From: Pristionchus mayeri
Lineage: Eukaryota; Nematoda; Chromadorea; Rhabditida; Neodiplogasteridae
Assembly: GCA_036245805.1 (NCBI GenBank)
Contig: BTRK01000001.1
Span: 11,718,001 to 11,782,000, forward strand
DNA length: 64,000 nt
Direction: 5' to 3'
Every line of letters starts with the position of its first letter. Positions within the stretch are counted from its first letter, which is position 1. The notes beneath the pieces were generated by a model. It did not search any database, was not told the DNA's origin, and worked only from the letters and a program-made list of their open reading frames with translations. Positions 1 to 13,118 of this stretch are shown here, piece by piece. The position numbers were made by a program, and so were the translations under genes.

Positions 1-18
1 AATCTGCCAATCAGACAA

Positions 19-30
19 TCAGCCAATCAG
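19..30 (+). promoter_or_regulatory. NF-Y (CCAAT-box) consensus match, first of very many
   Basis: TCAGCCAATCAG fits the NF-Y consensus YYRRCCAATCAG at all 12 positions; on the - strand it reads CTGATTGGCTGA, matching the Y-box form CTGATTGGYTRR. Any A unit preceded by another unit ending in TCAG produces it, so perfect matches recur roughly every 24-32 bp through the window. This is a motif match only: no promoter, TATA element or gene accompanies it, and binding is not shown. Confidence 0.5.
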
Positions 31-742
31 CCTATCTGCCAATCAGCCAATCAGCCAAATAGCCAATCTGCCAATCAGCCAATCAGCCAATCTGCCAATC
101 AGCCAAATAGCCAATCTGCCAATCAGCCAATCAGCCAAATAGCCAATCAGCCATTCAGCCAATCAGCCAAATAGCCAATCAGCCAATCAGCCAAATAGCC
201 AATCTGCCAATCAGCCAATCAGCCAATCTGCCAAATAGCCAATCTGCCAATCAGCCAATCAGCCAATCTGCCAATCAGCCAATCAGCCAAATAGCCAATC
301 TCCCAATCGGCCAATCAGCCAATCAGCCAAATAACCAATCAGCCAATCAGCCAATCAGCCAATCAGCCAAATAGCCAATCTGCCAATCAGCCAATCAGCC
401 AAATAGCCAATCGGCCAATCAGCCAATCAGCCAAATAACCAATCAGCCAATCAGCCAATCAGCCAATCAGCCAAATAGCCAATCTGCCAATCAGCCAATC
501 AGCCAAATAGCCAATCTGCCAATCAGCCAATCAGCCAATCAGCCAATCAGCCAATCAGCCTATCTGCCAATCAGCCAATCAGCTAATCTGCAAATCAGCC
601 AAATAGCCAATCTGCCAATCAGCCAATCAGCCCATCTGCCAATCAGCCAATCAGCCAATCTGCCAATCAGCCAAATAGCCAATCTGCCAATCAGCCAATC
701 AGCCAAATAGCCAATCTGCCAATCAGACAATCAGCCAATCAG

Positions 743-822
743 CCTATCTGCCAATCAGCCAATCAGCCAATCTGCAAATCAGCCAAATAGCCAATCTGCC
801 AATCAGCCAATCAGCCCATCTG
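743..822. repeat. 80-bp marker cassette, representative copy
   Basis: Ten units in fixed order: CCTATCTG, A, A, T, CAAATCAG, W, T, A, A, CCCATCTG. The same order recurs dozens of times from the left edge to about 62.95 kb, usually without a change. It is commonly followed by A-A-T-A-W. It is sparse between about 9.4 and 16.4 kb, where the copy near 12.56 kb carries CCAATAAG in its second unit. Because four of its ten units are distinctive variants, it is the clearest higher-order building block of the array. Confidence 0.85.
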
Positions 823-2264
823 CCAATCAGCCAATCAGCCAATCAGCCAATCAGCCAAATAGCCAATCTGCCAATCAGCCAATCAGCCAAATAGCCAATC
901 TGCCAATCAGACAATCAGCCAATCAGCCTATCTGCCAATCAGCCAATCAGCCAATCTGCAAATCAGCCAAATAGCCAATCTGCCAATCAGCCAATCAGCC
1001 CATCTGCCAATCAGCCAATCAGCCAATCTGCCAATCAGCCAATCAGCCAAATAGCCAATCTGCCAATCAGACAATCAGCCAATCAGCCTATCTGCCAATC
1101 AGCCAATCAGCCAATCTGCAAATCAGCCAAATAGCCAATCTGCCAATCAGCCAATCAGCCCATCTGCCAATCAGCCAATCAGCCAATCTGCCAATCAGCC
1201 AAATAGCCAATCTGCCAATCAGCCAATCAGCCAAATAGCCAATCTGCCAATCAGCCAATCAGCCAATCAGCCTATCTGCCAATCAGCCAATCAGCCAATC
1301 TGCAAATCAGCCAAATAGCCAATCTGCCAATCAGCCAATCAGCCCATCTGCCAATCAGCCAATCAGCCAATCTGCCAATCAGCCAAATAGCCAATCTGCC
1401 AATCAGCCAATCAGCCAAATAGCCAATCTGCCAATCAGCCAATCAGCCAATCAGCCAAATAACCAATCAGCCAATCAGCCAATCAGCCAATCAGCCAATC
1501 AGCCTATCTGCCAATCAGCCAATCAGCCAATCTGCAAATCAGCCAAATAGCCAATCTGCCAATCAGCCAATCAGCCCATCTGCCAATCAGCCAATCAGCC
1601 AATCTGCCAATCAGCCAAATAGCCAATCTGCCAATCAGCCAATCAGCCAAATAGCCAATCTGCCAATCAGCCAATCAGCCAATCAGCCAAATAACCAATC
1701 AGCCAATCAGCCAATCAGCCAATCAGCCAAATAGCCAATCTGCCAATCAGCCAATCAGCCAATCAGCCAATCAGCCAATCTGCCAATCAGCCAAATAGCC
1801 AATCTGCCAATCAGCCAATCAGCCAAATAGCCAATCAGCCTATCAGCCAAATAGCCAATCAGCCAATCAGCCAAATAGCCAATCTGCCAATCAGCCAAAT
1901 AGCCAATCTGCCAATCAGCCAATCAGCCAATCAGCCAATCAGCCAATCTGCCAATCAGCCAAATAGCCAATCTGCAAATCAGCCAATCAGCCAATCAGCC
2001 TATCTGCCAATCAGCCAATCAGCCAATCTGCAAATCAGCCAAATAGCCAATCTGCCAATCAGCCAATCAGCCCATCTGCCAATCAGCCAATCAGCCAATC
2101 TGCCAATCAGCCAAATAGCCAATCTGCCAATCAGCCAATCAGCCAAATAGCCAATCTGCCAATCAGCCAATCAGCCAATCAGCCAAATAACCAATCAGCC
2201 AATCAGCCAATCAGCCAATCAGCCAATCAGCCTATCTGCCAATCAGCCAATCAGCCAATCTGCA

Positions 2265-2864
2265 AATCAGCCAAATAGCCAATCTGCCAATCAGCCAATC
2301 AGCCCATCTGCCAATCAGCCAATCAGCCAATCTGCCAATCAGCCAAATAGCCAATCTGCCAATCAGCCAATCAGCCAAATAGCCAATCAGCCAAATAGCC
2401 AATCTGAAAATCAGCCAATCAGCCAATCAGCCAATCAGCCAATCTGCCAATCAGCCAAATAGCCAATCTGCAAATCAGCCAATCAGCCAAATAGCCAATC
2501 AGCCAATCAGCCAATCAGCCAAATAGCCAATCAGCCAATCAGCCAAATAGCCAATCTGCCAATCAGCCAATCAGCCAATCAGCCAAATAGCCAATCTGCA
2601 AATCAGCCAATCAGCCAAATAGCCAATCTGCCAATCAGCCAATCAGCCAATCAGCCAATCAGCCAATCTGCCAATCAGCCAAATAGCCAATCTGCAAATC
2701 AGCCAATCAGCCAATCAGCCAAATAGCCAATCTGCCAATCAGCCAATCAGCCAATCAGCCAAATAGCCAATCTGCCAATCAGCCAATCAGCCAAATAGCC
2801 AATCTGCCAATCAGCCAATCAGCCAAATAGCCAATCTCCCAATCAGCCAATCAGCCAATCAGCC
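2265..2864. repeat. 600-bp tandem duplication, copy 1
   Basis: Line-by-line comparison shows 2265-2898 identical to 2865-3498, a complete head-to-tail duplication of 600 bp (75 units) with no difference seen. The copy carries the rare unit AAAATCAG at 2407-2414, the longest homopolymer type in the window, and ends in a CCAATCTC near 2835 that is followed by A rather than CCAATCGG. Confidence 0.9.
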
Positions 2865-3464
2865 AATCAGCCAAATAGCCAATCTGCCAATCAGCCAATC
2901 AGCCCATCTGCCAATCAGCCAATCAGCCAATCTGCCAATCAGCCAAATAGCCAATCTGCCAATCAGCCAATCAGCCAAATAGCCAATCAGCCAAATAGCC
3001 AATCTGAAAATCAGCCAATCAGCCAATCAGCCAATCAGCCAATCTGCCAATCAGCCAAATAGCCAATCTGCAAATCAGCCAATCAGCCAAATAGCCAATC
3101 AGCCAATCAGCCAATCAGCCAAATAGCCAATCAGCCAATCAGCCAAATAGCCAATCTGCCAATCAGCCAATCAGCCAATCAGCCAAATAGCCAATCTGCA
3201 AATCAGCCAATCAGCCAAATAGCCAATCTGCCAATCAGCCAATCAGCCAATCAGCCAATCAGCCAATCTGCCAATCAGCCAAATAGCCAATCTGCAAATC
3301 AGCCAATCAGCCAATCAGCCAAATAGCCAATCTGCCAATCAGCCAATCAGCCAATCAGCCAAATAGCCAATCTGCCAATCAGCCAATCAGCCAAATAGCC
3401 AATCTGCCAATCAGCCAATCAGCCAAATAGCCAATCTCCCAATCAGCCAATCAGCCAATCAGCC
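2865..3464. repeat. 600-bp tandem duplication, copy 2
   Basis: This is the second copy of the 600-bp unit, with AAAATCAG at 3007-3014 exactly 600 bp after the first. Identity to copy 1 runs on to about 3498, where copy 1 continues with A-CCCATCTG and copy 2 with W and then an ACAATCTG unit. Confidence 0.9.
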
Positions 3465-6175
3465 AATCAGCCAAATAGCCAATCTGCCAATCAGCCAAAT
3501 AGACAATCTGCCAATCAGCCAATCAGCCAATCAGCCAATCTGCCAATCTGCCAATCAGCCAAATAGCCAATCTGCAAATCAGCCAATCAGCCAATCTGCC
3601 AATCAGCCAAATAGCCAATCTGCCAATCAGCCAATCAGCCAAATAGCCAATCAGCCTATCAGCCAAATAGCCAATCAGCCAATCAGCCAATCAGCCAAAT
3701 AGCCAATCTGCCAATCAGCCAATCTGCCAATCAGCCAATCAGCCAATCAGCCAATCAGCCAATCTGCCAATCAGCCAAATAGCCAATCTGCAAATCAGCC
3801 AATCAGCCAAATAGCCAATCAGCCAATCAGCCAATCAGCCAAATAGCCAATCAGCCAATCAGCCAAATAGCCAATCAGCCAATCTGCCAATCAGCCAAAT
3901 AGCCAATCTGCCAATCAGCCAATCAGCCAAATAGCCAATCTCCCAATCAGCCAATCAGCCAATCAGCCAAATAGCCAATCTGCCAATCAGCCAAATAGAC
4001 AATCTGCCAATCAGCCAATCAGCCAATCAGCCAATCTGCCAATCTGCCAATCAGCCAAATAGCCAATCTGCAAATCAGCCAACCAGCCAAATAGCCAATC
4101 AGCCAATCAGCCAAATAGCCAATCTGCCAATCAGCCAAATAGCCAATCTGCCAATCAGCCAAATAGCCAATCAGCCAATCAGCCAAATAGCCAATCTGCC
4201 AATCAGCCAATCAGCCAATCAGCCAATCTGCCAATCAGCCAAATAGCCAATCTGCAAATCAGCCAATCAGCCAATCTGCCAATCAGCCAAATAGCCAATC
4301 TGCAAATCAGCCAATCAGCCAAATAGCCAATCAGCCAATCAGCCAATCAGCCAAATAGCCAATCAGCCAATCAGCCAAATAGCCAATCTGCCAATCAGCC
4401 AATCAGCCAATCAGCCTCTCTGCCAATCTGCCAATCAGCCAATCAGCCAATCAGCCAATCAGCCAATCAGCCAAATAGCCAATCAGCCAATCAGCCAATC
4501 TGCCAATCAGCCAATCAGCCAATCAGCCAATCAGCCAATCAGCCAAATAGCCAATCTGCCAATCAGCCAATCAGCCAATCAGCCTCTCTGCCAATCTGCC
4601 AATCAGCCAATCAGCCAATCAGCCAATCAGCCAATCAGCCAAATAGCCAATCAGCCAATCAGCCAATCAGCCAAATAGCCAATCAGCCAATCAGCCAAAT
4701 AGCCAATCTGCCAATCAGCCAATCAGCCAATCAGCCAATCAGCCAATCAGCCAATCAGCCAAATAGCCAATCAGCCAATCAGCCAATCAGCCAAATAGCC
4801 AATCAGCCAATCAGCCAATCTGCAAATCAGCCAAATAGCCAATCTGCCAATCAGCCAATCAGCCAATCAGCCAAATAGCCAATCAGCCAATCAGCCAAAT
4901 AGCCAATCTGCCAATCAGCCAAATAGCCAATCTGCCAATCAGCCAAATAGCCAATCAGCCAATCAGCCAAATAGCCAATCTGCCAATCAGCCAAATAGCC
5001 AATCTGCCAATCAGCCAATCAGCCAATTAGCCAATCAGCCAATCAGCCAATCTGCCAATCAGCCAAATAGCCAATCTGCAAATCAGCCAATCAGCCAAAT
5101 AGCCAATCAGCCAATCAGCCAATCAGCCAAATAGCCAATCTGAAAATCAGCCAAATAGCCAATCTGCCAATCAGCCAATCAGCCCATCTGCCAATCAGCC
5201 AATCAGCCAATCTGCCAATCAGCCAAATAGCCAATCTGCCAATCAGCCAATCAGCCAAATAGCCAATCTGCCAATCAGACAATCAGCCAATCAGCCAAAT
5301 AACCAATCAGCCAATCAGCCAATCAGCCAATCAGCCAAATAGCCAATCTGCCAATCAGCCAATCAGCCAATCAGCCAATCAGCCAATCTGCCAATCAGCC
5401 AAATAGCCAATCTGCCAATCAGCCAATCAGCCAAATAGCCAATCTGCCAATCAGCCAATCAGCCAATCAGCCAATCAGCCAATCTGCCAATCAGCCAAAT
5501 AGCCAATCTGCAAATCAGCCAATCAGCCAAATAGCCAATCAGCCAATCAGCCAATCAGCCAAATAGCCAATCAGCCAATCAGCCAAATAGCCAATCTGCC
5601 AATCAGCCAATCAGCCAATCAGCCAAATAGCCAATCTGCCAATCAGCCAATCAGCCAATCAGCCAATCTGCCAATCAGCCAAATAGCCAATCTGCAAATC
5701 AGCCAATCAGCCAAATAGCCAATCAGCCATTCAGCCAATCAGGCAAATAGCCAATCAGCCAATCAGCCAAATAGCCAATCTGCCAATCAGCCAATCAGCC
5801 AATCAGCCAAATAGCCAATCTGCCAATCAGCCAATCAGCCAATCAGCCTATCTGCCAATCAGCCAATCAGCCAATCTGCAAATCAGCCAAATAGCCAATC
5901 TGCCAATCAGCCAATCAGCCCATCTGCCAATCAGCCAATCAGCCAATCTGCCAATCAGCCAAATAGCCAATCTGCCAATCAGCCAATCAGCCAAATAGCC
6001 AATCTGCCAATCAGACAATCAGCCAATCAGCCAAATAACCAATCAGCCAATCAGCCAATCAGCCAATCAGCCAAATAGCCAATCTGCCAATCAGCCAATC
6101 AGCCAATCAGCCAATCAGCCAATCTGCCAATCAGCCAAATAGCCAATCTGCCAATCAGCCAATCAGCCAAATAGC
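3465..6175. repeat. Left-domain array with rare variants
   Basis: No gene is present; this is the same octamer array. It holds local markers that reappear only in the next blocks: CCTCTCTG at 4415-4422 and 4583-4590, CCAATTAG at 5023-5030, AAAATCAG at 5143-5150 and GCAAATAG at 5743-5750. The last two recur at 8655 and 9231, offsets of 3,512 and 3,488 bp, so about 5.1-6.1 kb and 8.6-9.6 kb are related with a net 24-bp length difference. Confidence 0.75.
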
Positions 6176-7423
6176 CAATCAGCCTATCAGCCAAATAGCC
6201 AATCAGCCAATCAGCCAAATAGCCAATCAGCCAAATAGCCAATCTGCCAATCAGCCAATCAGCCAATCAGCCAATCAGCCAATCTGCCAATCAGCCAAAT
6301 AGCCAATCTGCAAATCAGCCAATCAGCCAAATAGCCAATCAGCCAATCAGCCAATCAGCCAAATAGCCAATCAGCCAATCAGCCAAATAGCCAATCTGCC
6401 AATCAGCCAATCAGCCAATCAGCCAAATAGCCAATCTGCCAATCAGCCAATCAGCCAATCAGCCAATCTGCCAATCAGCCAAATAGCCAATCTGCAAATC
6501 AGCCAATCAACCAAATAGCCAATCAGCCATTCAGCCAATCAGCCAATCAGCCAAATAGCCAATCTGCCAATCAGCCAATCAGCCAATCAGCCAAATAGCC
6601 AATCTGCCAATCAGCCAATCAGCCAATCAGCCTATCTGAGAATCAGCCAATCAGCCAAATAGCCAATCTGCCAATCAGCCAATCAGCCAAATAGCCAATC
6701 TGCCTATCAGCCAAATAGCCAAATAGCCAATCAGCCAAATAGCCAATCTGCCAATCAGCCAATCAGCCAATCAGCCAATCAGCCAATCTGCCAATCAGCC
6801 AAATAGCCAATCTGCAAATCAGCCAATCAGCCAAATAGCCAATCAGCCAAATAGCCAATCTGCAAATCAGCCAATCAGCCAAATAGCCAATCAGCCAATC
6901 AGCCAATCAGCCAAATAGCCAATCAGCCAATCAGCCAAATAGCCAATCTGCCAATCAGCCAATCAGCCAATCAGCCAAATAGCCAATCTGCCAATCAGCC
7001 AATCAGCCAATCAGCCTCTCTGCCAATCTGCCAATCAGCCAATCAGCCAATCAGCCTATCTGCCAATCAGCCAATCAGCCAATCTGCAAATCAGCCAAAT
7101 AGCCAATCTGCCAATCAGCCAATCAGCCAATCAGCCAAATAGCCAATCAGCCAATCAGCCAAATAGCCAATCTGCCAATCAGCCAAATAGCCAATCTGCC
7201 AATCAGCCAAATAGCCAATCAGCCAATCAGCCAAATAGCCAATCTGCCAATCAGCCAAATAGCCAATCTGCCAATCAGCCAATCAGCCAATTAGCCAATC
7301 AGCCAATCAGCCAATCTGCCAATCAGCCAAATAGCCAATCTGCAAATCAGCCAATCAGCCAAATAGCCAATCAGCCAATCTGCCAATCAGCCAAATAGCC
7401 AATCTGCCAATCAGCCAATCAGC
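6176..7423. repeat. 1,248-bp higher-order repeat, copy 1
   Basis: This is one of two adjacent copies of a 156-unit block. Five independent rare markers recur exactly 1,248 bp later: CCAATCAA 6503, AGAATCAG 6639, CCTCTCTG 7015, CCAATTAG 7287, and CCTATCAG near 6183. Sampled lines between the markers are identical. Confidence 0.88.
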
Positions 7424-8671
7424 CAATCAGCCTATCAGCCAAATAGCCAATCAGCCAATCAGCCAAATAGCCAATCAGCCAAATAGCCAATCTGCCAATC
7501 AGCCAATCAGCCAATCAGCCAATCAGCCAATCTGCCAATCAGCCAAATAGCCAATCTGCAAATCAGCCAATCAGCCAAATAGCCAATCAGCCAATCAGCC
7601 AATCAGCCAAATAGCCAATCAGCCAATCAGCCAAATAGCCAATCTGCCAATCAGCCAATCAGCCAATCAGCCAAATAGCCAATCTGCCAATCAGCCAATC
7701 AGCCAATCAGCCAATCTGCCAATCAGCCAAATAGCCAATCTGCAAATCAGCCAATCAACCAAATAGCCAATCAGCCATTCAGCCAATCAGCCAATCAGCC
7801 AAATAGCCAATCTGCCAATCAGCCAATCAGCCAATCAGCCAAATAGCCAATCTGCCAATCAGCCAATCAGCCAATCAGCCTATCTGAGAATCAGCCAATC
7901 AGCCAAATAGCCAATCTGCCAATCAGCCAATCAGCCAAATAGCCAATCTGCCTATCAGCCAAATAGCCAAATAGCCAATCAGCCAAATAGCCAATCTGCC
8001 AATCAGCCAATCAGCCAATCAGCCAATCAGCCAATCTGCCAATCAGCCAAATAGCCAATCTGCAAATCAGCCAATCAGCCAAATAGCCAATCAGCCAAAT
8101 AGCCAATCTGCAAATCAGCCAATCAGCCAAATAGCCAATCAGCCAATCAGCCAATCAGCCAAATAGCCAATCAGCCAATCAGCCAAATAGCCAATCTGCC
8201 AATCAGCCAATCAGCCAATCAGCCAAATAGCCAATCTGCCAATCAGCCAATCAGCCAATCAGCCTCTCTGCCAATCTGCCAATCAGCCAATCAGCCAATC
8301 AGCCTATCTGCCAATCAGCCAATCAGCCAATCTGCAAATCAGCCAAATAGCCAATCTGCCAATCAGCCAATCAGCCAATCAGCCAAATAGCCAATCAGCC
8401 AATCAGCCAAATAGCCAATCTGCCAATCAGCCAAATAGCCAATCTGCCAATCAGCCAAATAGCCAATCAGCCAATCAGCCAAATAGCCAATCTGCCAATC
8501 AGCCAAATAGCCAATCTGCCAATCAGCCAATCAGCCAATTAGCCAATCAGCCAATCAGCCAATCTGCCAATCAGCCAAATAGCCAATCTGCAAATCAGCC
8601 AATCAGCCAAATAGCCAATCAGCCAATCAGCCAATCAGCCAAATAGCCAATCTGAAAATCAGCCAAATAGC
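7424..8671. repeat. 1,248-bp higher-order repeat, copy 2
   Basis: The markers lie at CCAATCAA 7751, AGAATCAG 7887, CCTCTCTG 8263 and CCAATTAG 8535. Identity with copy 1 holds to about 8628 and is then lost, where copy 2 continues toward AAAATCAG at 8655. Confidence 0.88.
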
Positions 8672-10582
8672 CAATCTGCCAATCAGCCAATCAGCCAATC
8701 TGCCAATCAGCCAAATAGCCAATCTGCCAATCAGCCAATCAGCCAAATAGCCAATCTGCCAATCAGACAATCAGCCAATCAGCCAAATAACCAATCAGCC
8801 AATCAGCCAATCAGCCAATCAGCCAAATAGCCAATCTGCCAATCAGCCAATCAGCCAATCAGCCAATCAGCCAATCTGCCAATCAGCCAAATAGCCAATC
8901 TGCCAATCAGCCAATCAGCCAAATAGCCAATCTGCCAATCAGCCAATCAGCCAATCAGCCAATCAGCCAATCTGCCAATCAGCCAAATAGCCAATCTGCA
9001 AATCAGCCAATCAGCCAAATAGCCAATCAGCTAATCAGCCAATCAGCCAAATAGCCAATCAGCCAATCAGCCAAATAGCCAATCTGCCAATCAGCCAATC
9101 AGCCAATCAGCCAAATAGCCAATCTGCCAATCAGCCAATCAGCCAATCAGCCAATCTGCCAATCAGCCAAATAGCCAATCTGCAAATCAGCCAATCAGCC
9201 AAATAGCCAATCAGCCATTCAGCCAATCAGGCAAATAGCCAATCAGCCAATCAGCCAAATAGCCAATCTGCCAATCAGCCAATCAGCCAATCAGCCAAAT
9301 AGCCAATCTGCCAATCAGCCAATCAGCCAATCAGCCTATCTGCCAATCAGCCAATCAGCCAATCTGCAAATCAGCCAAATAGCCAATCTGCCAATCAGCC
9401 AATCAGCCCATCTGCCAATCAGCCAATCAGCCAATCTGCCAATCAGCCAAATAGCCAATCTGCCAATCAGCCAATCAGCCAAATAGCCAATCTGCCAATC
9501 AGACAATCAGCCAATCAGCCAAATAACCAATCAGCCAATCAGCCAATCAGCCAATCAGCCAAATAGCCAATCTGCCAATCAGCCAATCAGCCAATCAGCC
9601 AATCAGCCAATCTGCCAATCAGCCAAATAGCCAATCTGCCAATCAGCCAATCAGCCAAATAGCCAATCAGCCTATCAGCCAAATAGCCAATCAGCCAATC
9701 AGCCAAATAGCCAATCTGCCAAATAGCCAATCTGCCAATCAGCCAATCAGCCAATCAGCCAATCAGCCAATCTGCCAATCAGCCAAATAGCCAATCTGCA
9801 AATCAGCCAATCAGCCAAATAGCCAATCAGCCAATCAGCCAATCAGCCAAATAGCCAATCAGCCAATCAGCCAAATAGCCAATCTGCCAATCAGCCAATC
9901 AGCCAATCAGCCAAATAGCCAATCTGCCAATCAGCCAATCAGCCAATCAGCCAATCTGCCAATCAGCCAAATAGCCAATCTGCAAATCAGCCAATCAACC
10001 AAATAGCCAATCAGCCATTCAGCCAATCAGCCAAATAGCCAATCAGCCAATCAGCCAAATAGCCAATCTGCCAATCAGCCAATCAGCCAATCAGCCAAAT
10101 AGCCAATCTGCCAATCAGCCAATCAGCCAATCAGCCTATCTGAGAATCAGCCAATCAGCCAAATAGCCAATCTGCCAATCAGCCAATCAGCCAAATAGCC
10201 AATCTGCCTATCAGCCAAATAGCCAAATAGCCAATCAGCCAAATAGCCAATCTGCCAATCAGCCAATCAGCCAATCAGCCAATCAGCCAATCTGCCAATC
10301 AGCCAAATAGCCAATCTGCAAATCAGCCAATCAGCCAAATAGCCAATCAGCCAAATAGCCAATCTGCAAATCAGCCAATCAGCCAAATAGCCAATCAGCC
10401 AATCAGCCAATCAGCCAAATAGCCCATCAGCCAATCAGCCAAATAGCCAATCTGCCAATCAGCCAATCAGCCAATCAGCCAAATAGCCAATCTGCCAATC
10501 AGCCAATCAGCCAATCAGCCAAATAGCCAATCAGCCAATCAGCCAATCAGCCAAATAGCCAATCAGCCAATCAGCCAAATAG
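8672..10582. repeat. Left-domain array, rearranged relatives of the 1,248-bp block
   Basis: No gene is present. GCAAATAG (9231), CCAATCAA (9991) and AGAATCAG (10143) reappear here in the order expected from earlier blocks. The CCAATCAA-to-AGAATCAG distance is 152 bp against 136 bp in the two 1,248-bp copies, a two-unit expansion. A perfect 80-bp cassette lies at about 9335-9414, the last before 12.56 kb. Confidence 0.75.
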
Positions 10583-11846
10583 CTAATCTGCCAATCAGCC
10601 AATCAGCCAATCAGCCAAATAGCCAATCTGCCAATCAGCCAATCAGCCAATCAGCCTATCTGCCAATCAGCCAATCAGCCAATCTGCCAATCAGCCAATC
10701 AGCCAATCTGCCAATCAGCCAAATAGCCAATCTGCCAATCAGCCAATCAGCCAAATAGCCAATCTCCCAATCGGCCAATCAGCCAATCAGCCAAATAACC
10801 AATCAGCCAATCAGCCAATCAGCCAATCAGCCAAATAGCCAATCTGCCAATCAGCCAAATAGCCAATCTGCCAATCAGCCAATCAGCCAAATAGCCAATC
10901 AGCCAATCAGCCAATCAGCCAAATAGCCAATCAGCCAATCAGCCAAATAGCCAATCTGCCAATCAGCCAATCAGCCAATCAGCCAAATAGCCAATCTGCC
11001 AATCAGCCAATCAGCCAATCAGCCAATCTGCCAATCAGCCAAATAGCCAATCTGCCAATCAGCCAATCAGCCAAATAGCCAATCAGCCAATCAGCCAAAT
11101 AGCCAATCAGCCAATCAGCCTATCAGCCAAATAGCCAATCAGCCAATCAGCCAAATAGCCAATCTGCCAATCAGCCAATCAGCCAATCAGCCAAATAGCC
11201 AATCTGCAAATCAGCCAATCAGCCAAATAGCCAATCAGCCAATCAGCCAATCAGCCAAATAGCCAATCAGCCAATCAGCCAAATAGCCAATCAGCCAATC
11301 AGCCAATCAGCCAATCAGCCAAATAGCCAATCTGCCAATCAGCCAATCAGCCAATCAGCCTATCTGCCAATCAGCCAATCAGCCAATCTGCCAATCAGCC
11401 AATCAGCCAATCTGCCAATCAGCCAAATAGCCAATCTGCCAATCAGCCAATCAGCCAAATAGCCAATCTCCCAATCGGCCAATCAGCCAATCAGCCAAAT
11501 AACCAATCAGCCAATCAGCCAATCAGCCAATCAGCCAAATAGCCAATCTGCCAATCAGCCAAATAGCCAATCTGCCAATCAGCCAATCAGCCAATCAGCC
11601 AATCTGCCAATCAGCCAAATAGCCAATCTGCCAATCAGCCAATCAGCCAAATAGCCAATCAGCCAATCAGCCAATCAGCCAAATAGCCAATCAGCCAATC
11701 AGCCAAATAGCCAATCTGCCAATCAGCCAATCAGCCAATCAGCCAAATAGCCAATCTGCCAATCAGCCAATCAGCCAATCAGCCAATCTGCCAATCAGCC
11801 AAATAGCCAATCTGCCAATCAGCCAATCAGCCAAATAGCCAATCAG

Positions 11847-11855
11847 CCAATCTAG
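11847..11855 (+). repeat. 9-bp unit CCAATCTAG, register +1
   Basis: A one-base insertion moves unit starts from 7 to 0 modulo 8. It is one of only three 9-bp units, all of the same sequence and followed by the same context (W-A-A-CCTATCAG-W), so they are copies of one event. Confidence 0.95.
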
Positions 11856-12047
11856 CCAAATAGCCAATCAGCCAATCAGCCTATCAGCCAAATAGCCAAT
11901 CTGCCAATCAGCCAAATAGCCAATCTGCCAATCAGCCAATCAGCCAATCTGCCAATCAGCCAATCAGCCAATCAGCCAATCAGCCAAATAGCCAATCAGC
12001 CAATCAGCCAATCTGCCAATCAGCCAAATAGCCAATCAGCCAATCAG

Positions 12048-12054
12048 CCAATAG
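12048..12054 (+). repeat. 7-bp unit CCAATAG, register -1
   Basis: A one-base deletion in a W unit restores the starting register. The related copy near 14.68 kb keeps an intact W, so this deletion is private to this copy. Confidence 0.92.
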
Positions 12055-13118
12055 CCAATCTGCCAATCAGCCAATCAGCCAATCAGCCAATCAGCCAATC
12101 AGCCAATCTGCCAATCAGCCAAATAGCCAATCTGCCAATCAGCCAATCAGCCAAATAGCCAATCAGCCAATCAGCCAATCAGCCAAATAGCCAATCAGCC
12201 AATCAGCCAATCAGCCAATCAGCCAATCTGCCAATCAGCCAAATAGCCAATCTGCCAATCAGCCAATCAGCCAAATAGCCAATCAGCCAATCAGCCAATC
12301 AGCCAAATAGCCAATCAGCCAATCAGCCAAATAGCCAATCTGCCAATCAGCCAATCAGCCAATCAGCCAAATAGCCAATCTGCCAATCAGCCAATCAGCC
12401 AATCAGCCAATCAGCCAATCAGCCAATCTGCCAATCAGCCAATCAGCCAATCAGCCAATCAGCCAAATAGCCAATCAGCCAATCAGCCAAATAGCCAATC
12501 TGCCAATCAGCCAATCAGCCAAATAGCCAATCTGCCAATCAGCCAATCAGCCAATCAGCCTATCTGCCAATAAGCCAATCAGCCAATCTGCAAATCAGCC
12601 AAATAGCCAATCTGCCAATCAGCCAATCAGCCCATCTGCCAATCAGCCAATCAGCCAATCTGCCAATCAGCCAAATAGCCAATCTGCCAATCAGCCAAAT
12701 AGCCAATCTGCCAATCAGCCAATCAGCCAAATAGCCAATCTGCCTATCAGCCAAATAGCCAAATAGCCAATCAGCCAAATAGCCAATCTGCCAATCAGCC
12801 AATCAGCCAATCAGCCAATCAGCCAATCTGCCAATCAGCCAAATAGCCAATCTGCCAATCAGCCAAATAGCCAATCTGCCAATCAGCCAAATAGCCAATC
12901 TGCAAATCAGCCAATCAGCCAAATAGCCAATCAGCCAATCAGCCAATCAGCCAAATAGCCAATCAGCCAATCAGCCAAATAGCCAATCTGCCAATCAGCC
13001 AATCAGCCAATCAGCCAAATAGCCAATCTGCCAATCAGCCAATCAGCCAATCAGCCAAATAGCCAATCAGCCAATCAGCCAATCAGCCAAATAGCCAATC
13101 AGCCAATCAGCCAAATAG
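12055..13118. repeat. Octamer array between related blocks
   Basis: This is satellite only. It contains the cassette variant with CCAATAAG near 12.57 kb; the same variant recurs near 16.39 and 21.11 kb. On the - strand, 12560-12802 stays open for 80 codons from a TTG because T or W units fall at every third position; this is a repeat artefact. Confidence 0.8.

Larger units (their letters stand above)
1..2264. repeat. Left-edge block rich in the 80-bp cassette
   Basis: No gene is present. This block carries closely spaced copies of the 80-bp marker cassette; CCCATCTG recurs at about 630, 815, 989, 1163, 1343, 1573 and 2071. ACAATCAG lies at 727, 911 and 1071, so here the cassette-bearing module repeats every 160-184 bp. 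A CCAATCTC-CCAATCGG pair sits at 295-310 and a lone CCAATCGG at 407-414; after these, CCAATCGG is not seen again until about 10.77 kb. CCATTCAG occurs near 150. Confidence 0.8.
10583..12054. repeat. Main-domain block related to 13.1-14.7 kb
   Basis: It begins near the rare unit CTAATCTG (10583-10590), which recurs at 13119-13126 (offset 2,536). CCAATCTC-CCAATCGG pairs at about 10.76 and 11.47 kb match pairs at about 13.30 and 14.07 kb (offsets 2,536 and 2,600), and the 9-bp unit at 11847 matches 14479 (offset 2,632). The stepwise growth by 64 and then 32 bp shows whole-unit expansions inside otherwise collinear copies. No gene is present. Confidence 0.8.
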
